Below are positions 1-5,467 of a stretch of DNA of 5,722 nt, piece by piece. The notes under the pieces were generated by a model. It was given only the letters and a program-made list of their open reading frames with translations. It was not told where the DNA came from and did no database searches. Each line of letters opens with the position of its first letter. Positions within the stretch are counted from its first letter, which is position 1. The position numbers and the translations under genes were made by a program. This stretch comes from an uncultured Anaerococcus sp. (GTDB lineage Bacteria > Bacillota > Clostridia > Tissierellales > Peptoniphilaceae). Location: the NCBI GenBank assembly GCA_902465755.1, contig CABQOK010000100.1:1-5722 (forward strand), given 5' to 3'.

Positions 1-326
1 TGACTTGCATCAACAACAAGAATTGCTCCCTCACACGCCTTAAGTGATCTTGAAACTTCATAATTAAAGTCGACGTGTCCTGGAGTATCTATTAGGTTTA
101 GCTCGTAAACTTTACCATCCTTAGCCTTGTAGTGGATTTTAATTGACTTTAATTTTATTGTTATTCCTCTCTCTTGCTCCAATTCCATATCATCGAGCAT
201 TTGGTTAGACATCTCTCTTTGAGATAGGTTTTCGCTTTTTTCTATTAGCCTATCTGCAAGAGTGCTCTTGCCGTGGTCGATGTGGGCAATGATCGAGAAA
301 TTTCTAATATTTTCTTTCCTTTTCAT
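1..326 (-). CDS. lepA: Elongation factor 4 (LepA), N-terminal part, cut by window edge
   Basis: My translation of the minus strand from the ATG at 326 stays open for 108 codons to the window edge, so only the N-terminal part of the GTPase domain is present. The visible motifs are the P-loop AHIDHGKST (residues 14-22), switch I RGITIK (53-58) and the G3 motif DTPGH (80-84), whose His84 matches the catalytic histidine of translational GTPases. The start ([21 protein letters not shown]) and QERGITIK are typical of LepA/EF4 rather than EF-G or EF-Tu. EF4 is a ribosome-binding GTPase acting on translocation or initiation; its exact role is debated. A GGAG Shine-Dalgarno at 331-334 directly follows the lepB stop codon, and only 8 bases separate the two genes, so lepA is almost certainly cotranscribed with and coupled to lepB. 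Confidence 0.96.
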   Translation of the reverse strand, partial: MKRKENIRNFSIIAHIDHGKSTLADRLIEKSENLSQREMSNQMLDDMELEQERGITIKLKSIKIHYKAKDGKVYELNLIDTPGHVDFNYEVSRSLKACEGAILVVDAS

Positions 327-334
327 ATAGCTCC

Positions 335-916
335 TTATTCTTCATCTGGGTATGGATTGTGATCTATAAGACCTGCCCTATTTATCGGATAAAATCTTAC
401 AAAGGCATGGCCTACAAGTCTATCTTTATATATAGGTCCAAAGCTTCTAGAATCATTGCTTGCTCCAGGAATCCTATTATCTCCCATCACAAAAAACTCA
501 TCAGCTCCCAAAGTCCATTCACTAATCTCAGTTGAAGGATCTGTTTCTGGTATGGATGTGTAGTTTTCATCAAGCGCTTGTCCATTGACAAAAACCTTGC
601 CATTTTCAATCTTAATAGTATCTCCCTCTTCGCCAATAATCCTTTTGACATAGAGCCTATTTGGATGATCTGGTGCTTTAAGTATTACTATATCGCCTCT
701 CTTATAGTCTCTAAACCTGCTTCCTATCTTATCTACTAGGAGAATATCCCCGTCGTGGAGGGTATTTAGCATAGATTTTCCTGAAACTTTAGTAGCATCC
801 ATGATAAACATCTTTATAAGTATGGTGATAATTAGGGCAATTCCTATGGTCTTCACCCAATCCCAAATTGCATAAAGTATGCTGTCACTTTTAGATTTTT
901 TATTATTTTCACTCAT
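335..916 (-). CDS. lepB: Signal peptidase I
   Basis: This 193-residue protein is a membrane-bound serine protease of the S26 family that removes signal peptides from exported proteins on the outer face of the membrane. A short basic N-terminus is followed by one membrane segment (about residues 18-38), a single-anchor layout usual for Gram-positive type I enzymes. The catalytic serine is Ser48 in SGKSM (45-49) and the general-base lysine is Lys91 in [11 protein letters not shown]. Box E is present as GDNR (145-148) and DSR (155-157). Two details deviate: the usual SMxPTL reads SMLNTL, and box E has two extra residues between GDNR and SxDSR ([13 protein letters not shown]). The ATG at 916 has an AGAGGT Shine-Dalgarno at 921-926. 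It is the first gene of the lepB-lepA operon. It occupies the interval that holds gpr and spoIIP in Bacillus. Confidence 0.96.
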   Translation of the reverse strand: MSENNKKSKSDSILYAIWDWVKTIGIALIITILIKMFIMDATKVSGKSMLNTLHDGDILLVDKIGSRFRDYKRGDIVILKAPDHPNRLYVKRIIGEEGDTIKIENGKVFVNGQALDENYTSIPETDPSTEISEWTLGADEFFVMGDNRIPGASNDSRSFGPIYKDRLVGHAFVRFYPINRAGLIDHNPYPDEE

Positions 917-938
917 AATTACCTCTCATTTCTATTAA

Positions 939-967
939 ATTATATACTAAATTTCTCTTTCTTCCAA
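939..967 (-). promoter_or_regulatory. Sigma-A type promoter of lepB-lepA
   Basis: On the minus strand a consensus -10 TATAAT (939-944) lies 17 bases from a TTGGAA -35 (962-967, four of six consensus bases). Transcription would start near 932, giving a leader of about 15 bases that carries the AGAGGT Shine-Dalgarno of lepB. The promoter is back-to-back with that of rpsT about 30 bases away, so the two units are divergent. Read from sequence only. Confidence 0.7.
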
Positions 968-993
968 ATTATTGAACTATTTTAAAAAAATCC

Positions 994-1022
994 TTGTTTA
1001 ATATCCTAATTTATGGTAAAAT
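994..1022 (+). promoter_or_regulatory. Sigma-A extended -10 promoter of rpsT
   Basis: TTGTTT (994-999) and TAAAAT (1017-1022) are separated by 17 bases. A TG dinucleotide at 1014-1015 sits one base before the -10 and forms an extended -10 element. The expected start is near 1029, just upstream of the leader hairpin at 1031-1046. Strong promoters of this kind suit ribosomal protein genes. Confidence 0.72.
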
Positions 1023-1030
1023 GTATCAGT

Positions 1031-1046
1031 CGAACAAAAATGTTCG
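1031..1046 (+). promoter_or_regulatory. Perfect inverted repeat in the rpsT 5' leader
   Basis: CGAACA (1031-1036) and TGTTCG (1041-1046) are perfect inverted repeats around an AAAA loop. The hairpin would lie at the extreme 5' end of the rpsT mRNA, a few bases upstream of the Shine-Dalgarno at 1051-1057. It could be a 5' stabilising stem, a site for S20 feedback, or a DNA operator overlapping the transcription start. It resembles a Gram-positive LexA box, but the spacer is two bases too long. The function is not known. Confidence 0.5.
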
Positions 1047-1065
1047 GGAAAGAGGTGAAAGTTAA

Positions 1066-1332
1066 ATGGCAAATATTAAATCTAGTAAAAAGAGAATCGA
1101 CGTCGCTAGAAGAAACACTCTAAGAAACAAATCTAGAAAAAGCGAAATCAAAACACTAATCAAAAAATTTGACGCAGCTATAGAAGAAAAAGACGTTGAA
1201 AAAGCTACTGCTATCTTTAAGAAAGCTGACAAAAGATTAAAACAAGCTGAAGCTAAAAACGTAATGCATAAAAACAAAGTTGCAAGAACAACATCAAGAT
1301 TAGCTAAGGCTCTAAATCAAGTAAATGCATAA
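1066..1332 (+). CDS. rpsT: 30S ribosomal protein S20
   Basis: This 88-residue, very basic, helix-rich protein is a full-length bacterial S20. It begins with MANIKSSKKRI and carries the typical region RRNTLRNKSRKSEIKT. The C-terminal part KNVMHKNKVARTTSRLAKALN (65-85) is the segment usually conserved across the family. S20 is a primary binder of 16S rRNA in the 30S body and helps early subunit assembly. An AGAGGTG Shine-Dalgarno (1051-1057) lies 8 bases before the ATG. The gene is monocistronic: its own promoter is at 994-1022 and a strong terminator follows at 1338-1395. The arrangement convergent with holA and close to lepA is conserved in many Firmicutes. The start is supported by the Shine-Dalgarno and the family N-terminus. 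An opposite-strand ORF across this gene is a shadow. Confidence 0.98.
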   Translation: MANIKSSKKRIDVARRNTLRNKSRKSEIKTLIKKFDAAIEEKDVEKATAIFKKADKRLKQAEAKNVMHKNKVARTTSRLAKALNQVNA

Positions 1333-1337
1333 TAATA

Positions 1338-1395
1338 ATGAGTGAATATCAGTATCGGATCCTCACATATGTCTACTGATAATCACTCATTTTTT
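1338..1395 (+). terminator. Rho-independent terminator of rpsT, long stem
   Basis: ATGAGTGA (1338-1345) pairs with TCACTCAT (1383-1390), and TATCAGTA (1347-1354) pairs with TACTGATA (1374-1381). A single A-A mismatch separates the two 8-bp helices. The loop is 19 bases (1355-1373). The stem is followed by TTTTT (1391-1395) and then ATTTT. The holA stop codon (1394-1396) lies in this T-tract, so the hairpin is also the first thing transcribed beyond holA. In that direction the downstream tail is TTATTATTAT, a weak U-tract, so termination of holA here is possible but less efficient. Confidence 0.88.
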
Positions 1396-2407
1396 ATTTT
1401 ATAATTTTTCCTATAAGAATTTTAAGTTCTAGGTCCATATCAAAGGCCCCGCTTTTCTGTCTAACTTCCATATCGAAGAGAGTATCGTGTAAGCTAAAAA
1501 GCTCTTCTAGGCTGAAATTTCTAGCAAAACCCTTGACCTTTCTTAGCTCAAAGGGAGATATGCCCAAGGATTTTTTTATGAAGGAATCATTAAAGCCACG
1601 GCTAGATAAGGATTTAATTCCTATAAGGTTTCTCACCTGTCTTATAATCATATGATAGATCATAAAGAGATCTTCACCGGATTTTCTCATGGTCTCATAG
1701 ACTTCAATCGAACTTTTCCCATCCTTAGTCGATAAAGCATCAGTAAGGTTAAAGATATTAAGATTTAAGATCTCGTCAAGCTGATCCTTTACGTCCTCTG
1801 GTCTAACTATCTCATCTGCCGAGTTTGCGATAATCTTATCTATGGTATTGGAAACATCATATAATTTAATCTCGCTATCCTTGTTAAGATAAGAGAACCT
1901 ATTTATAATATCATCAATGAGAGATTTTTTTATTTTTTTATTAGCTCTAGTAAACTTCTTTCCTATAAAAGATTTTAGTTCGTTCTTATCAAGTCTTTCG
2001 ATTTTCACAAGAGAATCAGTTTTAGCGAGCTTCTTATAAAATTTCCCCTTGAAGGGAGGATTGTCGGATATTATAAACAAGCTAGCATAGTCTGGAAAGT
2101 TGTCTATATCAGCTGTTAAGTGATCTATAAGATCCTTGTGATTTTTAAGTCCTGCCTTGGATAGGTCTATGTTTCTTAAGATAATGATCTTCTTATCTTC
2201 CATAACAGGCAGGGTCTCGATTGAGTTTTTGATTACTTCATAATCCTCCCCTCCCTTTAAATCTATAAAGTTAAAGTCAGGGATGCTTACCTGATTTTTT
2301 GCTTCTTCTATTATGGAGTCGGTGAGAAAGTCCTCCTCAGAGTCAAACAAATAGACTCCACTTATATCCTTATCTAGAAATTTTTTCATAAATTCCATGT
2401 AATTCAT
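1394..2407 (-). CDS. holA: DNA polymerase III delta subunit (clamp loader)
   Basis: This 337-residue protein has the usual length of HolA (YqeN in Bacillus), the clamp-loader subunit that opens the beta sliding clamp during replication. The N-terminal AAA+-like domain (about 1-135) begins with GVYLFDSEEDFLTDSIIEEA, which fits the family pattern of a short strand followed by EExxL. It has no P-loop, as expected because delta does not bind ATP. A small helical domain follows (about 140-210). The C-terminal collar domain (about 212-337) includes NIFNLTDALSTKDGKSSIE and the conserved helix with IRQVRNLIGIKSL (255-267). The start ATG overlaps the comEC stop codon as ATGA, indicating translational coupling. 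An AAGGGAGG Shine-Dalgarno (2417-2424) lies 9 bases upstream, which favours this ATG over Met4. The family is divergent, but neighbours and domain pattern agree. Confidence 0.92.
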   Translation of the reverse strand: MNYMEFMKKFLDKDISGVYLFDSEEDFLTDSIIEEAKNQVSIPDFNFIDLKGGEDYEVIKNSIETLPVMEDKKIIILRNIDLSKAGLKNHKDLIDHLTADIDNFPDYASLFIISDNPPFKGKFYKKLAKTDSLVKIERLDKNELKSFIGKKFTRANKKIKKSLIDDIINRFSYLNKDSEIKLYDVSNTIDKIIANSADEIVRPEDVKDQLDEILNLNIFNLTDALSTKDGKSSIEVYETMRKSGEDLFMIYHMIIRQVRNLIGIKSLSSRGFNDSFIKKSLGISPFELRKVKGFARNFSLEELFSLHDTLFDMEVRQKSGAFDMDLELKILIGKIIK

Positions 2408-4572
2408 CTAAAATATCCTCCCTTAAGAAATCTCTCTATCTCAAAGTCCTTATTAAATCTCATCTCGACCATCCCATCTGTCTGGCTATTATAAATCTTC
2501 CTATCGTAAACATTAGCTAAAACTTCCCTGTGGGGATGACCATAAACATTTTCTCTTCCAGCAGAAATTAGGACGACTTTAGGATTAACCTGCTCCACAA
2601 AATCCCTACCAGTAGAAGTCTTAGACCCATGGTGGGATAGCTTTAATATATGAGCTGTATCTTTTATATTTTTTTCAAATTCACTCGGCAAATCTCCCAA
2701 GGTCATTATCTTAACTCCCCTTATATCAAGGATCAGCCCCATAGAATTTGCATTTTCATTAGAATCGTAGCCCTCATCTATAACAGTAATGTAGCCTGAT
2801 TTAAGCTTAATCCTATCTCCCTTTTTTAGGATATGGGGCTTATATTTTCTAAGAGAATCCTCATTAAGCTTATTAGTGTAGATGTTTTTAACCTGGAAAT
2901 TATCCCAAACTAAGTCCAGATTTCCCATATGGTCCTTATCCTCATGGGATATAAATATCCCTTCAATCTCCCTAATTCCAAGTGACTTAAGGTAGGGAAT
3001 GAGAATTTTCTCTCCTGAATCATAATTTTTGTATTTGGGGCCTCCTACATCTATCATATAGTAAGATCCCTTATCATTTAATAAAAAAGCATCTCCTTGG
3101 CCAATATCTATCATCTGATAGCTAATCTCTCCCCTCTCTTTTCCTAGGGAAAATATCAAGACCATAATTGATAGGAGTATTATATTAGCATTTGCCTTGG
3201 CCCTACTTCTTCCTAAATTTAACATTATTATGATAAGGATAAATCCATAAAATGCAAGCAGGATGTGGGGCTTTCTAAAATCTAGGGTAAGAAATTTGAT
3301 TTTATTTAAAAGTTCTGTCATATTTAGGATGCTTTCTATAAGTAGGTTAAGGCCAATAAATAATAGCTTAAGGAAACTTCCTAATAGGGGATAAGCAAAT
3401 ATTATTATAAATATTATATACATAGCAAGGCTAAAGACAGGTAGGATTAGAAAGTTTGCCAGTATGCTTACCAGGTTAAAGCTCCCATAATAGTAAATCA
3501 TAAAGGGAAAAAGAGCAAACTGGATGGAGCTTGTAAAGGCGAGACTTTCTCCTATGTAGGATTTGCTAAAGTGATTTTTAATCTTTGGATAGACTAAATA
3601 GACTGCAAAGCTTGCCGCAAAGGTCAAAATAAAACCAGCATTTAGACCAGCGAAGGGATTAATTAGTAATATCCCAGATCCTATTATTAATAAAGCTTTT
3701 ATTTTATCCATGGGCTTATTATACAAAAAGGCCAAAAATGAAATCACATTTAGGCCAAGAACCCTAATTACTGAAAAGGGAAAGCCTATTAGGTATCCAT
3801 AGATAAGGGCAAGAAAAAGACCAAGGCCATAGGCGTACCTATAGTTAAACCTTCCAAACAAAATAAGGATAAAGAAAAATAGCATATCCATATGTAATCC
3901 GCTGACAGCGAGAATATGGCTTAGACCTAGGTCCCTTATCGAATCATTTTCTATAAGATTTTCACCAAGGATAACAGAAACGACAAAGTCAGCTGATCTT
4001 CTACTTAGATTCTTATCGAAAATCTTATGGATATAATTATAAAATGAATTTCTTATATCCAGAGGAAAATTTCGACTCCTTCTTCTTTTATCGATCTTTT
4101 CTATCTTAACTTCCTTAAAAATCCCCTTGCTAGCCAAATATTTTCTATAAGAAAATAGATTGGGGTTGGTGTTTGTAGAAGGAAGCTTAACTTTCCCATA
4201 TCCTACAAAGGATTCTCCAATAACTAGGTCATCCTCCATAAAGGCAAGGACTTTAATCTTAGACTTCCCATTTTCCTCCCTCAAAAAATACCTAAATCCT
4301 TGATCTTCCTTCCTTTTTTCTAGGACTGTGAGATTAAACTTCCCCTTATCCTCAATATTTCCTATCTGATTTTTAAGTTTTATAGAAGATAGGGAAAAGA
4401 TCAGAAAGATTCCGATAGCCATATAGATCAAATTATTTTTCTTATAAAGCGATAAGATGCTTAATAAGAAACATCCTATAAATATATATAAAATATTCAA
4501 ATTTTCATAATTAATAAATATCAAAAGGCCCAAAAGGAGGCCTAAAAGAAATAAAAGAATCTTTTTTCGCAT
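2404..4572 (-). CDS. comEC: ComEC/Rec2 competence DNA-uptake channel
   Basis: This 722-residue polytopic membrane protein forms the channel that passes single-stranded DNA across the cytoplasmic membrane during transformation. Membrane helices lie at the N-terminus (about 5-62), followed by a soluble DUF4131/OB-like region (about 75-165). The competence domain follows (about 190-450), with the family signature GLSHILAVSGLHM (216-228). The C-terminal metallo-beta-lactamase-like domain (about 483-720) is complete: DIGQGDAFL (489-497), the metal motif HEDKDH (543-548), GD (626-627), SHHGSKTST (646-654) and YGHPH (677-681). All these residues are intact, so an active nuclease-like domain is plausible. 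The gene leads a comEC-holA operon; its own AGAGG Shine-Dalgarno (4578-4582) is within the palindrome at 4578-4617. comEA, usually just upstream, is absent; a divergent AlaX-like gene is there instead. Slightly shorter than Bacillus ComEC. Confidence 0.95.
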   Translation of the reverse strand: MRKKILLFLLGLLLGLLIFINYENLNILYIFIGCFLLSILSLYKKNNLIYMAIGIFLIFSLSSIKLKNQIGNIEDKGKFNLTVLEKRKEDQGFRYFLREENGKSKIKVLAFMEDDLVIGESFVGYGKVKLPSTNTNPNLFSYRKYLASKGIFKEVKIEKIDKRRRSRNFPLDIRNSFYNYIHKIFDKNLSRRSADFVVSVILGENLIENDSIRDLGLSHILAVSGLHMDMLFFFILILFGRFNYRYAYGLGLFLALIYGYLIGFPFSVIRVLGLNVISFLAFLYNKPMDKIKALLIIGSGILLINPFAGLNAGFILTFAASFAVYLVYPKIKNHFSKSYIGESLAFTSSIQFALFPFMIYYYGSFNLVSILANFLILPVFSLAMYIIFIIIFAYPLLGSFLKLLFIGLNLLIESILNMTELLNKIKFLTLDFRKPHILLAFYGFILIIIMLNLGRSRAKANANIILLSIMVLIFSLGKERGEISYQMIDIGQGDAFLLNDKGSYYMIDVGGPKYKNYDSGEKILIPYLKSLGIREIEGIFISHEDKDHMGNLDLVWDNFQVKNIYTNKLNEDSLRKYKPHILKKGDRIKLKSGYITVIDEGYDSNENANSMGLILDIRGVKIMTLGDLPSEFEKNIKDTAHILKLSHHGSKTSTGRDFVEQVNPKVVLISAGRENVYGHPHREVLANVYDRKIYNSQTDGMVEMRFNKDFEIERFLKGGYFR

Positions 4573-4587
4573 AATTGCCTCTTTTTT

Positions 4588-4596
4588 ATTATATCA
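4588..4596 (-). promoter_or_regulatory. Extended -10 promoter of comEC-holA
   Basis: On the minus strand TGATATAAT (4596 down to 4588) combines a perfect -10 (TATAAT, 4588-4593) with the TG of an extended -10. No good -35 exists at 16-18 bases upstream. The expected start near 4581 would give a leader of about 9 bases that begins with the GAGG Shine-Dalgarno itself. It is the mirror image of the plus-strand promoter. Confidence 0.72.
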
Positions 4597-4598
4597 TA

Positions 4599-4607
4599 TG
4601 ATATAAT
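4599..4607 (+). promoter_or_regulatory. Extended -10 promoter of the AlaX-like gene
   Basis: TGATATAAT (4599-4607) holds a perfect -10 (4602-4607) and the TG of an extended -10; the -35 region is a T-rich tract without a consensus hexamer. The start is expected near 4614, so the mRNA would begin with GAGG and have a leader of only about 10 bases. This element and its minus-strand mirror are separated by two bases, so one RNA polymerase at a time can use the site. Confidence 0.72.
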
Positions 4608-4623
4608 AAAAAAGAGGTATATT

Positions 4624-5238
4624 ATGACTAAGATTTACGAAAAATTTCCAGAAATAACAGATGTTAAAGCAAAGGTCCTATCCAAGAAATTTGTAAATAA
4701 TAACACCTATCTGATCTTGGACAAGACTATATTTATGCCCCAAAACGATACTCTGATAGACGAGCTAGGCCATATAGGTGGACACAAAGTTCTTTCGGTT
4801 GAAAAAAAGAAGGATAATATAATCCATCTAGTTGAAGGAAGAGAAAGTAGGACTAATCTCCTCCTATCTCTTGACAAGGAGGCCCGCTTTCACAATCTCT
4901 ACTACGCAACTAGCTTTTCCCTATTTAAAATTTTCTTCTCCTCCTACTACAAGGCTGATAGGATAAGCTTCAAACTTTACGAAGATTACGGTGAGATTAT
5001 AATCCTCAATCCTTCACGTGATTTCGACCCAAATCTTATCGAAGAGCTTGTAAATTATGCCATAGACAAGGGACTTAGTCTAAGTCTTGATAAGGGAATC
5101 GTAGAGCTTAAGTCCATAGGAAAAACTATAAATAATTTAATATCTTTTGATAATACCTACAAGATCAAATCCTTTGAAATAGTAGAATGCTTAGTCGAAG
5201 AAAACAATACTGTAATAAGCTTTAAAGCAGGAAAATAA
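4624..5238 (+). CDS. AlaX-like (alanyl-tRNA editing domain) protein lacking zinc ligands
   Basis: This 204-residue soluble protein matches the layout of AlaX/AlaRS editing domains by eye. LILDKTIFMPQNDTLIDELGHIGG (30-53) resembles the family pattern LDRTxFYPEGGGQxxDxGxIGG. IIHLVEG (66-72) resembles IxHxxxG. LDKEARFHNLYYATSFSLF (83-101) resembles the VDWxRRxxHMQxHTGQHLL helix. IKSFEIVECLVEENNTVISFKAG (181-203) resembles the C-terminal IKILxxExxxxxVRIEFVAG strand pair. The catalytic HxxxH pair (HTGQH) is replaced by aromatic or other residues around 94-101, and the C-terminal CGGTH is also missing near 168-178. So all zinc ligands appear lost. True AlaX hydrolyses Ser- or Gly-tRNA(Ala); this copy probably does not and may bind tRNA or act structurally. 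The AAGAGG Shine-Dalgarno (4612-4617) is 6 bases before the ATG. Monocistronic, divergent from comEC. Family call is inference; it could be simply an unknown protein. Confidence 0.6.
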   Translation: MTKIYEKFPEITDVKAKVLSKKFVNNNTYLILDKTIFMPQNDTLIDELGHIGGHKVLSVEKKKDNIIHLVEGRESRTNLLLSLDKEARFHNLYYATSFSLFKIFFSSYYKADRISFKLYEDYGEIIILNPSRDFDPNLIEELVNYAIDKGLSLSLDKGIVELKSIGKTINNLISFDNTYKIKSFEIVECLVEENNTVISFKAGK

Positions 5239-5277
5239 ATTAATACTTTTCCTAAAACCAAATAATTATAAGAAATT

Positions 5278-5299
5278 AGCCGCAGCAATGCGGTTTTTT
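5278..5299 (+). terminator. Rho-independent terminator with GCAA tetraloop
   Basis: CCGCA (5280-5284) pairs with TGCGG (5289-5293) around a GCAA (GNRA-type) tetraloop. G5279-T5294 and A5278-T5295 can extend the stem, and TTTTTT (5294-5299) follows. It lies 40 bases after the stop of the AlaX-like gene and closes that unit before the next promoter. Confidence 0.9.
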
Positions 5300-5313
5300 C
5301 TATTAAAGTACTA

Positions 5314-5342
5314 TTGCGTAAATAGATTTTCTGTGCTAGAAT
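5314..5342 (+). promoter_or_regulatory. Sigma-A extended -10 promoter upstream of leader ORF and ABC transporter gene
   Basis: TTGCGT (5314-5319) and TAGAAT (5337-5342) are spaced by 17 bases, and a TG at 5334-5335 precedes the -10 by one base. Transcription should start near 5349, giving a leader of roughly 120 bases before the ABC transporter gene. This is long compared with the other genes in the window and leaves room for the leader ORF and the foldable region. Confidence 0.75.
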
Positions 5343-5372
5343 AAAATTATCATAAAGAAAGGAGATAGAAAA

Positions 5373-5411
5373 ATGAACAAAAAAGAAAGAATGGATTTTA
5401 AAATTAATTAA
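5373..5411 (+). CDS. Candidate 12-residue leader peptide
   Basis: The short ORF encodes MNKKERMDFKIN and stops with TAA. A near-ideal Shine-Dalgarno AAAGGAGAT (5358-5366) lies at normal distance from the ATG, and the ORF sits within the first 65 bases of the predicted transcript. The peptide is rich in lysine and other charged residues, with no membrane segment or signal sequence, so it is more likely a regulatory leader than a functional product. It ends 6 bases before the base-paired region that can control the Shine-Dalgarno of the following ABC transporter gene, as in translation-dependent attenuators such as bmrB upstream of bmrCD in Bacillus. There is no homology evidence for the peptide itself. 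It could also be a chance ORF, but its strong ribosome binding site speaks against that. Confidence 0.6.
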   Translation: MNKKERMDFKIN

Positions 5412-5416
5412 CTATA

Positions 5417-5463
5417 GTAAGTATCAGGATACTCCTTGATCCTTACGATTAACAAACAAGGAG
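5417..5463 (+). promoter_or_regulatory. Candidate two-state RNA switch sequestering the ABC gene's Shine-Dalgarno
   Basis: Two exclusive pairings can be drawn. In fold A, GTAAG (5417-5421) pairs with CTTAC (5442-5446), and ATCAGG (5423-5428) pairs with CCTTGAT (5434-5440, one bulged T) around an ATACT loop. This leaves the Shine-Dalgarno free. In fold B, CTCCTTG (5432-5438) pairs perfectly with CAAGGAG (5457-5463), hiding the Shine-Dalgarno of the gene at 5468. The anti-SD is shared by both folds, so they compete. No U-tract follows, so translation rather than termination would be controlled. A ribosome held at the leader stop would cover the 5' arm of fold A and so favour fold B. Drawn by hand, not energy-tested. 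Confidence 0.5.
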
Positions 5464-5467
5464 AAAT

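Larger units (their letters stand above)
4578..4617. repeat. Perfect 40-bp palindrome in the divergent comEC / AlaX-like intergenic region
   Basis: All 20 base pairs match around a centre between 4597 and 4598 with no spacer. The right half-site reads ATGATATAATAAAAAAGAGG and the left half is its exact reverse complement. Each half contains an extended -10 (TGATATAAT) pointing outward and an AAGAGG Shine-Dalgarno at its outer end. The palindrome therefore takes up 40 of the 51 intergenic bases and gives both genes the same control signals. It may also be a dimeric repressor operator or extrude as a cruciform. The symmetry was checked base by base; its function is inferred. Confidence 0.93.

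Noticed and set aside
1031..1046. A true SOS (LexA) box upstream of rpsT
   Set aside because: The half-sites match but the spacer is 6 rather than 4 bases, and rpsT is not an SOS gene; kept only as an inverted repeat of unknown role.
1062..1277. Minus-strand ORF of 71 codons opposite rpsT
   Set aside because: It is the antisense shadow of a well-supported ribosomal protein gene; its hydrophobic translation is the usual complement of lysine-rich codons, and it lacks its own promoter or ribosome site.
1355..1373. GGATCC and CATATG close together in the rpsT terminator loop as a sign of cloning-vector sequence
   Set aside because: These six-base palindromes occur by chance, and the flanking stem and genes are continuous natural sequence.
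4578..4617. The palindrome as a bidirectional transcription terminator
   Set aside because: It lies between divergent gene starts, not ends, and carries perfect outward -10 elements and Shine-Dalgarno sequences, which fits promoters better.
5239..5372. Possible riboswitch or T-box in the gap before the leader ORF
   Set aside because: Apart from the terminator and promoter, only about 30 bases separate them from the ORF, with no T-box or known aptamer motif visible.
5417..5446. Intrinsic terminator between leader ORF and ABC gene
   Set aside because: The hairpin can form but is followed by CGATTAACAAACAAGG, with no run of T, so it cannot act as a normal Rho-independent terminator.
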